From Immersiella caudata (lineage: Eukaryota; Ascomycota; Sordariomycetes; Sordariales; Lasiosphaeriaceae): a stretch of DNA of 64,000 nt. The notes beneath the pieces were generated by a model. It was not told where the DNA came from. It was given only the letters and a program-made list of their open reading frames with translations, and made no database searches. Shown here one piece after another: positions 20,509 through 29,435 of this stretch. Positions within the stretch are counted from its first letter, which is position 1. Each line of letters starts with the position of its first letter. A program made the translations under genes and the position numbers. Where the stretch lies: positions 558,001-622,000 of the forward strand of contig JAULSU010000006.1 in NCBI GenBank assembly GCA_030512335.1, written 5' to 3'.

Positions 20509-21408
20509 CTATGTGGCTGGCGCCCACACACAATCTGCATACCCATCATCTATTTTGTCTAGGGCTTCGTTCAGCTTGACAATGGCCTTATGTATAGCGT
20601 CATACTCATGTATAACCCCGTGAACGAACCAATGCACGTTCGGAAACAAGCCGTCCTCCAGCCACTTGCATGCCATGGCAACATACCCCTTAGGCATGAC
20701 ATTCCCGTCTTCAACCTTTGCGATGAATTTCGGCCATGCGTGGGCAACCCCGTTCGGAAGCGTCTGATATAGCTCCCAGGCGGCCGACAAGAGGTCGTTG
20801 AAGTCGTTGAACGAGAAGGTGCACTCCCTGATGACCTCTGCGTAATCCGCTGCCAGCATGTTCTCGAACCCCTTGGTCACCATCTTTCGTAACACTTTTG
20901 AGAAATCTTCCAGGTAGAGTTCACGGCAAGGCTCCCCACCGCTCTCTATCAAGGCGTGAACGACGCACATCTCGTCAAAGCTGGCCTTCCGAGCGGCTGG
21001 AAACCCATGTCTCTCTTCGTACTCGTCAACTTCGACTTCGAAGGCGCGCTCCATGGAGTTGCGGTGGGTTTCTGTAAGTCGGAAGAGGCGACCCGCGCTA
21101 TCGATACCGATGTCGTCCGCCGTGATGGTGTCATTTCCAAGGGACTTGAGAAACCGAACGGCGGCGATGCCGTTGGCAATGAGAAATTCCCCCTCATCTT
21201 CAGTCTCTACGTTCAAAGCCATCCAGCGTTGAAGTTTGCCTCTTCCTTTAATATCGGGCTCGGGAATGTGGTTTTTGACTATTGGGGCCTTGGTGGTCTC
21301 CTCGTCGGCTAGGGATGTCGTCGCGTCAGCTAGAGGCGTCGTCGCGTCAGTTTGAGGCGTCTCCGCATCGGCCAGGGGGGCATCATCGTTAGCCATCGGC
21401 GTATCCAT
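20509..21408 (-). CDS. Orphan protein with acidic N-terminal repeats
   Basis: From the first in-frame ATG (21408) it is 299 residues. The frame is open further upstream to 21813 but with no ATG; that extension is basic and Ser/Arg-rich like a mitochondrial presequence, so an upstream exon is possible. Residues 1-40 are imperfect repeats (PLADAETPQTDATTPLADATT). The rest is a mostly helical, acidic globular protein (DFNDLLSAAWELYQTLPNG, FPNVHWFVHGVIHEYDAIH). No family recognised. The ORF may continue in another frame beyond its TAG (see 20135-20508). It sits in a low-density region with other orphans. Confidence 0.55.
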   Translation of the reverse strand: MDTPMANDDAPLADAETPQTDATTPLADATTSLADEETTKAPIVKNHIPEPDIKGRGKLQRWMALNVETEDEGEFLIANGIAAVRFLKSLGNDTITADDIGIDSAGRLFRLTETHRNSMERAFEVEVDEYEERHGFPAARKASFDEMCVVHALIESGGEPCRELYLEDFSKVLRKMVTKGFENMLAADYAEVIRECTFSFNDFNDLLSAAWELYQTLPNGVAHAWPKFIAKVEDGNVMPKGYVAMACKWLEDGLFPNVHWFVHGVIHEYDAIHKAIVKLNEALDKIDDGYADCVWAPAT

Positions 21409-22187
21409 ATCAGCTATACCCCGCTGAATGATGGTGCTTGACGCGGCGCGGAAATATCTGGGGGCTTGGTTAGCTGAGACACCAGACCTGCCGAAAACAA
21501 TGGGTGGCGTACCTTGATGTGCTGATAAGTGTCGCGATGCGTTGCAGGAGGGTACTCGGGACGAGAGTAGAGACTTGCAACACGGAAAGTGGATGCTTTT
21601 CCTATTTGTGTAATCTCGAAAAGATGAAGATGTCGAGTTCCTAGCAGCCCATCGGAAGTTGCGGAGAACAGAATTTGCAGAAGAGGAGCAAGATGACGGC
21701 AAGTCTGCGAGCGAGAACAACGCAGGCGTAGAATTCCGCGGTCGATTTTGCAACTGGAAGCTTGGCCGCAGGAAAAAAGCGTTTTTGGAAGGAGAATCCT
21801 GCTTCCCGCGCACCAGTTTCCTCGGGAGGGAAGGTCCAGGGGCGCGCTAGTCGATATCAAGCAAAGTTGGAAACGTAAATCAAAATGAGAAGTCATCGAT
21901 TGAGTTTGGATGGCTACTTACGCTCTGGGCAAAAGAATTGCTGAAGGGGCGCTACGGAAGAACAATGACGCCTCTGCCTCAACCATATGGTGTGCCGAAA
22001 CCCCCCTCATCATGCCCCGTGTGCGTGCTCCTCGACAGCGTCCATGGCAATCATTCTCCTCCCTTTCGCTTTCTCTCATATGGGCGTCCCGAAAATACAT
22101 GTAAGAAACAGCAGTGCCGTAAAACCCCGCCTTCTCTTGAGCCCGCCCTCTAGGTTGCCCGGAGGGAACTCGGGCCAATCCTCGCGA
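21409..22187. other. Gene-free stretch
   Basis: About 0.8 kb. The upstream open extension of the orphan ORF (to 21813) lies here. A candidate intron on the minus strand (GTACGCC...CCCCAG, about 21513-21460) does not give an open joined frame in the combinations I tried. No other support for genes. Confidence 0.35.
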
Positions 22188-22667
22188 TCAGAGCTTTAAT
22201 TTCTCGACCATCTCGCTTGCCGCAATCTGAAACGGCTGAAGGTGGTTAACAAGGTTTTCCACATCTGCGATCACCTTATCAAGATGCTTGGCGGCTACGG
22301 CCATGGTTCCCTGAGTCCGTACTTCATTCTCTGCCTGAGCTATCTGATCGGTGATACTGAATGAATCTTTGAAAGTTCCGATGAGCTCGCATCACTCCAC
22401 GGCCGAAATATCTTTAGCAGCTGATAGTCTTGGTCTGATGGCGCGGAAGTGCTTGAGTTGCTCCGGTCCATTGTAGTGAGTAATGCAGGCAGAGTATTCA
22501 TTGAGCAACGCCAAGAAACCCTTGTCGCTGGGGTAGATTCCTTTCATCTGACGGATGGCAGTTGTAAGCTGTTCAGCATAACCTTGCTCGAAAAAATCGG
22601 GGAATTCCCGGGTCAAGTCGCCCAATTTCTCCAATTCAGCCCCTGCAGCAGCTCTGGCATCGTTCAT
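22188..22667 (-). pseudogene. Orphan helical protein interrupted by one in-frame TGA
   Basis: ATG 22667 opens 91 codons (GAELEKLGDLTREFPDFFEQ...), then TGA at 22394-22392. The same frame then stays open for 67 more codons (FKDSFSITDQIAQAENEVR, AAKHLDKVIADVENLVNHL) to TGA 22190-22188. Both halves have the same character: charged, amphipathic, helical. Without the stop it would be a 159-residue protein. No intron spans the stop: I see no GT...AG pair flanking it that keeps the frame. It is either a recent nonsense mutation, a short 91-residue gene, or stop readthrough (TGA followed by T). Family unknown. Confidence 0.5.
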
Positions 22668-23887
22668 GTCGTCCTTTTCGTGGTGCTAGTCGACTTGCTC
22701 GTTATGACGGACGGGTTCGAGTAGCCATACGGGTCCCGGTCCAAGGGCCGGGAAGTCGGCAAGCTGGTGCCAGAACGACGACTGTCAGCTTCATCTATCT
22801 GTATACTCATTCTTGCGGGTAAATTACCCGTTCGAACAATTTTTCTTTCTGCCCATGGTTCGTGAGCTGGCGGTCACTTAATCCTGACGGTACGAGGCTC
22901 ACGATGAATTGAGTAGAAATTTGAAGACTCCAGGCGCCGGTTGGAATCAACGAGTTTTCAGGCTGGGAAATGACCTCGCCAGGACTGGAAGGTTGGCGCA
23001 GGTTGCAGGCGGATGGAATAAATTTGAGAGGCTGAGAATTTGAAAAGTGAGTGCAGATTTTGCACCTGGGTAAGTGGAAGATTTGGCGCCTATTTTGAAA
23101 TTTCTTTCAAAATTCAGATGGGGAAGGAGCGGCCAAAAAATCAACATTGAATTCGATCGCCTTTCCTTTGTCTTGAGTAATATTAGATAACTCCATTCGA
23201 ACGAGAGATAAGAACTCTCTTGCTCCCCACCAGCCACCTAGATACCCAACACGACTGCAGACCTCTCTCGTTCCAGTATCGAACCCGGTGTGTAATATAT
23301 CGGGCATCGTCCGTTTCTGCGGGAAACCACGGCACTTCACCAATCAAAGTCTTGTGTTGGGTAAAGCTTTGCGAATATGGGCACTGCGGCCCCTGCAAGA
23401 CAGTACTTTCACCTTCAGCTCGTTAAAACCCATGAATAAGATGCTGCAAGCTCTGAGACGAGACGGCCATGCCATTCAAGTTGACGCCATCGCCCATGAG
23501 AAACCTACCTAACTCATGATTTTACCCAGAAGTTTAAAGACAGCAGAATATTCCAATGTCCTGAAGCGCTTTTGGATGAAGCCTCAGACAACCATCCTTT
23601 GCAGCAAAAGCAACGGTCCGAACTCGCGTAGCGGGCGGCTCCGGGCCCAGAAACCGGGCGAGCCTCGCCATGTTCAACCAGATTCGGCGGCACCCATCAA
23701 CTTGGTTCGAGTACCGCCCAGGAACTGACAGCCCACCGGGTAGTACCAAGCCGTCGGCCTCAACAACTCACCTTACCCACAACCCAGCCCAACCTCTGCC
23801 ACCTCGTCATCAAATCCCCATGAACCGAGCAGCGGATATCCCTTATTTAACCACAAAATGAATTCAAAGACATTGACAAAAGCCACA
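22668..23887. other. Gene-free stretch
   Basis: About 1.2 kb upstream of the tRNA-like gene. Only short ORFs in several frames, none with recognisable content. Confidence 0.4.
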
Positions 23888-23985
23888 GGGCGGGTAGCGT
23901 AGTGGTCAGCGTGTTCACTAAGCGTTTTTCAGCGCTGCTTTCCAGCGTTTAGTGAGAGTCCTGGGTTCGAATCCCAGCCCGCCCA
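23888..23985 (+). tRNA. tRNA-like gene with an extended anticodon arm, isotype undetermined
   Basis: The 7-bp acceptor stem GGGCGGG pairs with CCCGCCC (23978-23984), with discriminator A. The D-arm is GCGT-AGTGGTCA-GCGT. The T-arm is perfect (CTGGG TTCGAAT CCCAG), giving a good B box. The anticodon region is about 26 nt longer than normal. TCACTAAGCG pairs with CGTTTAGTGA as a continuous 10-bp helix (one G-T), capped by a 21-nt loop that contains the palindrome CAGCGCTG. If the extra bases are a normal intron at 37/38, position 33 would be A rather than the near-universal T, so no anticodon can be read with confidence. TATTTTTGCC, a Pol III terminator, follows at once. It could be an intron-bearing tRNA I fail to parse, or a tRNA pseudogene. 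Confidence 0.65.
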
Positions 23986-25350
23986 ACCCCTATTTTTGCC
24001 TGTCACTTGGACCGTCCATAGCAACCACAACAGGGGGTTGAACCCCCCCCTTTTTTTTTGCCCCGTAATCGGCACCAGAGCAACACGGGTTGCGATATTG
24101 AGGATTTTGGTAATTCCCACGTTCGAATTCCTCTCCTCAGGCAAGCAATGCAATGGCACAATCCGAAAGAAACCCCCTCTCAAAAAAAAAAAAAAAAAAA
24201 AAAAAAAACCATCCGCAAGATTCATCACAGCGGTAGCCTGTCCTTACACCGGCGGGCTGCGTACCCCTGAGATACTGGGGAGCCGGCAGGGCCAGAACAT
24301 CACATGTTACTGGACTCCATGTCTGGAAGCGGGCGGTGTTGTGACACCCTTCGGCCGCAAGAGTCCAGCAGCACCATGTGTGAAGATAAGGGTGGCAAAT
24401 GGGCAGTGGATTCACCGAATAGAGTTTGTGAGTCACACCGGCAAGACCGAAGGTGTGGGTTTAGTCAAGAAGCCCTATGTGAAAACCTGCCGGTTCACGT
24501 GAAGGGCTTGAAGAGGATGCCCAAAGAATTGAAATGTATGAAGGTTCAATCAAAGAGGTTGCCGAAAATTCGCACCAGGGTATAGCTTTTCTCGTGCTCA
24601 GTTGTACAATCGCTCGCTCATTTGGACAGGCAAGAACGACTTGAACCTCTATAGACACACAGCTCACAACATGGGCCTCCGACTTCCGCGTTTTCTTCAA
24701 AGCAAGCGTCCGCGACCGCATGCGTCCTCATTGCCTATGGAGTCTAGTTTATTTTACTTCGGCAAATATTCCATGTTCTGAGTCTTGAACCTCCACCGTG
24801 TACCAGAATGTCCGCAAATTCCCTCGCCATCCCACAGTCTAGACCTGATGACCGCGGCCCGGTGCACATGGACAGTGGAGATAGGAATGCAATTACAGTT
24901 TCACAGTGAAGATTCTTGCCAGAATGACTTGCCATAGAAGACATCTCAAAGTACAAAAAGACGTCTCTCCCACCTCTCCCGTTGTCCAATCTTGGGGGCA
25001 AAAGACGACAAAACGACAAAAAGAAAAAAGAAAAAAGAAAAAAAAAAGAAAAAAAAAAAACTGTTCCCTCAACGTTCCTTCCCAGTTCGCACCGCCTCCT
25101 TGTCCCTGCCGAGCTTGGCCTGCCTTCCCTGCGTCGTATCACCGATTTGAGATCCATCCTCCCTGGTGCGCGTAACCTTCTGGTCTAGCCTGACCCGTCA
25201 CTGGCTAAGTTGCCGATGCGCGGATCATCCCCCGAACGCGCGTCTTCTCCGCCGTATGCTTGACCTGCCATCACCCAGGTCAAGCAACAGAACTGTCGGC
25301 GATTGCCGGAGTGGGAACGGTCTCCTCCGCGGACGGGGCTGGCTGGGCCT
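23986..25350. other. Gene-free stretch with A-rich tracts
   Basis: No gene supported. It holds an A27 run (24182-24208), a GGGGGTTGAACCCCCC inverted repeat near 24033, a second B-box-like GTTCGAATTCC near 24123, and an A-rich tract with G interruptions at about 25006-25061. Confidence 0.5.
24182..24208. repeat. A27 homopolymer
   Basis: Twenty-seven consecutive A residues about 200 bases downstream of the tRNA-like gene, on the same strand. It may be a simple slippage tract or the 3' tail of a retroposed element. No flanking target-site duplication was found by eye. Confidence 0.9.
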
Positions 25351-25953
25351 CTAAGGTTCAGCGGCTCGGTTCCGGGACAGGAGGCTATTGCTGGGCGGGG
25401 GCAGCCCCCCGGACGACGACATTCTGGCGCCGGCGACACCCGGACGCCCCGGCACCCCGTTACCAGCACGCGCGACGAGCATTTGGGTCTTGGCAATTTC
25501 GTGCAGAGCTACGGCCTGCTTTTGGCGTCCGTCCTCAATCATCTCGCGAACGTTTCCCACGCTGTCGCCGCCGACGAGTATTCTCTGGTACACCGATGAG
25601 TGCAACTTCAGATCCTGGAGCGATTCCTTGATCTCAGCAATCTCCCGGAGGACGTTGCCGAGCTGCTCCGAGAGCCCCTGAAGAATTTCTCCGGGGGGCA
25701 AGTCAAAATTCTCTCGGCGTGACTCCTTGCGCACGGCGGCCTGAGAGAGGGCGCGGACATTTTTGAGGTTGCGGAGATACATGAACCCCACGGACGTGGC
25801 GGCGAACAAGGTAACCTGAACGAGCGCGGAAAACTGGAAATCCTCCCGCATGATGATCATGCCGGTCAAAATTAACAACATATTGCAAAGCATCTTGGCG
25901 GATGGCGGTAGTATTGTCTTTTGTCTGAGCTTCATGGTCAGCGCGGTTGACAT
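25351..25953 (-). CDS. Orphan two-TM protein with coiled-coil-like tail
   Basis: From ATG 25953 (MSTALTMKLRQK) about 200 residues. There are two adjacent hydrophobic segments near the N-terminus (MLCNMLLILTGMIIM and LVQVTLFAATSVGFMYL), then a charged helical part (GEILQGLSEQLGNVLREIAEI, IEDGRQKQAVALHEIAKT), and a Gly/Pro/Ser tail. An upstream exon may exist: a frame ending at 26051 joins cleanly across an intron 26050-25954 (GTACGT...TTGGAG) and adds SPPPYEDSKTYHITRKP, but that frame has no ATG back to 26188. A TATAAAA near 26160 on the same strand could be its promoter element. Function unknown. Confidence 0.55.
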   Translation of the reverse strand: MSTALTMKLRQKTILPPSAKMLCNMLLILTGMIIMREDFQFSALVQVTLFAATSVGFMYLRNLKNVRALSQAAVRKESRRENFDLPPGEILQGLSEQLGNVLREIAEIKESLQDLKLHSSVYQRILVGGDSVGNVREMIEDGRQKQAVALHEIAKTQMLVARAGNGVPGRPGVAGARMSSSGGLPPPSNSLLSRNRAAEP

Positions 25954-27042
25954 CTCCAATGGTTAACACGGGAGACTGGAGGCATGGGGTTGGAGGAAGA
26001 GGAAAGAGGAAACGCTTGAGGTAACCCTTGCGAAAATATGAGCAACGTACTTCTGTCAAGAGCGTATCCGCTACGTCTTCCTTGGTAAGTGTGAGATGTC
26101 TTGGCTTTCTAGTGATGTGATATGTCTTAGAATCTTCATATGGTGGCGGGGAGTCCCGTTTTATATGCTGGTTCCAGCGACGGGACAATCACTGGGTCCT
26201 CGACAATCACCACATCCTCTGTTTACCCCTGATCGGCTCAGACGCGCTGCTAGACGCCCCACGCTTTTTCTCGTCTCATGACCCCTTCCTGACAAGGTTT
26301 GCTGCGGGACCGCTCTTCGCGTTTCTTGGTGCCTGAACCGGTGAAGGAGCATAAAGTTCGACATCACCAGCGGCTTGCTCGGGTGTTTTGAAGTTCTAGA
26401 TGGCTTGTGAGAGCCCTCAAGATGCTCCCGCGACGCCCAAAGTAGCTTTGTCAAGGGACACCCGGTCTAAACAGTGCGGTCTGTAATGCAGCCAAGGCCA
26501 TTTACACCATTGCGAAGGCCTGCTGGATATCAGTCAATGTCACTTTTAATGCCAGAGAGGGCCGTTCGCATGCCAAAACGCCCCTTGGGATTTCACTCAG
26601 GGGTTGCTTAGGGACCGTCAAGCGCTTGCTCAATGGCTGGGAGAAAAGGCCGCGGATGGCTTGGTCGGTGGTTGTTGATGTGTGTGGAGACTTGCTCACG
26701 TACAACCAAGATGACCATCTGCGATGGGTACCTACCTGCTTCATTATAGTTGCCTAAAGGTTCGCCGTTATCGCAACGTGTAAGCCGCAAGGGGCCAAAA
26801 CCCCAGACGAGCCTCAAGCCGGAGCCAACCGAGCTCCCCTTACCCAGCACTCCCCTTACTCAGGCACTGCCGCAGCCCACTAGCGCCAGGTGGGGTACTG
26901 TCTGTCGCCTACAAACCAGCACACCAAATGACCAAGACAGTGCGCTCAACATCGCTGGCGTCTATTCGTACTCCAGCTGTAATGGAAACATCATCTCACA
27001 CGGCTCTAGTAAAACAAGAAAATAACACATGCTTCTGAATGA
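25954..27042. other. Upstream region of the two-TM orphan and 3' flank of the coiled-coil gene
   Basis: About 1.1 kb. Apart from the possible leader exon and intron of the orphan (26188-25954) and its TATAAAA, nothing is supported. Confidence 0.4.
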
Positions 27043-28806
27043 TCAGATCTCAAAAATTTCCCCGATCCCTTCTCCCCCACCCCGCCTGTTCTCCACTAGA
27101 TCCAAACGCCACCCCTCCCAGTTCTTCAATGTCCGCTTGATGTCCTTGATGCGCTCGATGCGCTTCTTTTGATCTTCCTCTTGTGCGCGACGGAACGCAT
27201 CCTCGTCAAATTCCATGTCGTCATCCTCCAACAGGCCATCGTGTTCTGCGCCCGTGGCAGCCCCCGTGAGGGCGCTCAAACCACTGCTGATGAAGCCCCC
27301 TAACCCGCCCGCAGCCCCACGCTGTGCCGGAGAGATACCGAGGTCAACGTTCTCGAACCGCCCGCCTGGTGCCACATCGTCAGGGCCAACCTGCATCTCC
27401 TTGCGCCGCTCGTGCCAGATGCCCCGACGGAGGTCGCTGTTCTCAGCCTCGAGCTCGCGCAGCCGCTTCTCCATGCGAAGTCGCTCCTCGTTCTCGAGCT
27501 CATCCACCCCCTCATCATCACCACCACCCTCAGCAGCGTCCTTCTTCCGCAGTCGGAGGTTCTCAGCTTCCACCCTCTCAACCTTCTCCCTGAGCTCCGC
27601 AATGTCCTTATCAGCGCGCTCCTTCTCCTTGCGGAGTGCCTGCGTCCGAGCATCCTGCTCCTTGTGGAGTGTGGTCAATGTCGTAACCTTCTTCTCAAGG
27701 GCCTCGACTTTCTTCGCGAGCTCATCCCGCGCCGCCAGCACGTCTGCGTTCTCGCGCTCCAGCGCGCGGAGTTTTGTCTCGGCTGATGTACGCTCTGACC
27801 CCTCCTTGACAGCCTTCTCAGTTGCCCTCTCGAGGTTTCGCTTCAAATCAGCCAGCTCCCGCTGAGCCAGCGCAGCAGCCTTCTCCGCCCGAGCAAGTTT
27901 CTCCTCCAGCGCAGCGATCTGTTCCGAGGGCGTCGACGCTGAAACTGACAGCCGTTCCACCTGTGCGCGCAGCCGTGACATCTCCAGCTCCATCGTCTCT
28001 ATCGTGGCGGACTTGGACTGCAATTGCGCTTCCAGCTCCGCCGCCGGTAACGCCCCCACCGAAATTGAAGGCGACGAGCCATGCCGTCCAGGGCCCCCGC
28101 CCGCCCTCGAAACCTGCGCCTGCAGCTGCTGATTCTGCCTCTGCAACGCCGCGATCTCGTTCCTCTGCCACACGTTAGCCCGGTCACACTCCTTTCCGAC
28201 CCCCCAAAAAGTACTCACCAACTTCTCATCCCCCGCCTTCTCCCCTCCTCCCTCCCTCTCAACCTCCCCCTCCCTCAACTCGGCAACCTCCTCCTCCGCA
28301 TTTTTCCACCTCTTCTCCGCCTCCTTCGCCTCCTTTTGCCACCGCTTATTCTCCTTTTCGAGCTCCTCGATCCGTCCCACATACTTCCTATAAATATCCG
28401 GTGCCGTCTCGCCGTCAGGTCCAACCCCCGGGCTCAGGGGTCCAGGGGACAACGGACCGCCGCTGGCCTGCCGGAAGGAAGTCGAGCGGGCTTTAGATTG
28501 TTGCGCTAGGGAGGGTGTGGTGGTGGTAGGCGAGGCGAGGGCATCGTCGATCGCGGTGTCCACCGTCGTGGGGGTCTCCTCGGGGGCAGTTTCGGCTGCG
28601 GCGGGGGAAGGGGTAGGTTCGTCTTTCTTTGCTGCTCCGCCGGCTTTCTTGGCTTTGGCTTTTTTCATTTGTTCGACCTGGGAGAGGAGACAAAAACGTT
28701 AGCTATGCTGCGTGCGCGCGCAATAGATTAGGAATGTTGTGGCGAGGGAGCATACCCTCTTCTTGGCGGCTGCCAACTTCTCGGCCTTTGCCTTGTCCTC
28801 ATCCAT
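27043..28806 (-). CDS. Long coiled-coil protein (fungal M-protein-repeat / golgin-like)
   Basis: Exons 28806-28756, 28677-28219, 28164-27043; introns of 78 and 54 nt; about 543 residues. A short basic start (MDEDKAKAEKLAAAKKR) joins VEQMKKAKAKK. Then comes a Ser/Pro/Thr-rich disordered part, then about 300 residues of near-continuous coiled coil (RIEELEKENKRWQKEAKEAE, LRALERENADVLAARDELAKK, LREKVERVEAENLRLRKK). The C-terminal region has a glycine-rich linker (GAAGGLGGFISSGLSALTG) and a conserved-looking helical end (IERIKDIKRTLKNWEGWRLDL). Tethering or scaffold roles on the Golgi are known for similar proteins; here that is inference. The 54-nt intron (28218-28165) is a multiple of three and stop-free, so retention would add 18 residues. 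Confidence 0.85.
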
Positions 28807-29435
28807 GACTGCTTTTGGGGGTTCGGGGTCGAAGCTGTAGCTCGGGTGTCTCGACGGAATTGGCGCGGGAAAAGGCTGGTTGATTCGGTACAGACAGTGG
28901 AAAAAGGTGAATAGCTGGGTTTGAGGCTTGTGTTGCTCTTGGGGAGCTGTGGTCAGTCGCTGGCGTGAGGTGGCATCTCCACGGCGCGGTAAGACCAATG
29001 GCTGCCCAGTGCTTCGTACCCCTGTCCAGCCACAGGGGTACTCAAAAGTGACGACACTCCATCTGCCCAGGATCAACTCCATTTCGCAACAATGGCTTCA
29101 CCTCAAATACAGCATTTGACATTTACTCGGGCATGCGAATCTACATTAAAGGCTTTGGAAGCCACCCCTGCTGCTCTGAGGCTCATGCTTGACACGCTGA
29201 CGCAAACCGGTGCGAACAAGTCACAGTTGACACGTGGACGCCGTAACTGGTTCTTTCTCTCAATTTCATCACAAGAGTATTCATGTTACCAATAACCTGC
29301 CAACACCTGCCATCTTCTTGAAATAGCTCCTTTTATATCGGGCCCGCTGTATTTCCCATACAGAACCCGGACATTTTTTTCCAGTCCTGGGTCATTCTCG
29401 CCTTATTCCAATATTACGCCGCACACACCGCCACT
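28807..29435. other. Promoter of the coiled-coil gene and 3' flank of transketolase
   Basis: About 0.6 kb between two minus-strand genes. No ORF supported. It should contain the coiled-coil gene's promoter and the transketolase terminator. Confidence 0.45.

Noticed and set aside
21414..21896. 160-codon minus-strand ORF upstream of the orphan at 20509-21408
   Set aside because: Has ATG, but joining it across the visible GTACGCC...CCCCAG intron gives a stop within a few codons, and the content is not protein-like.
24182..24208. Poly-A as part of a gene or terminator
   Set aside because: No transcribed gene ends here; kept only as a homopolymer and possible retroposon tail.
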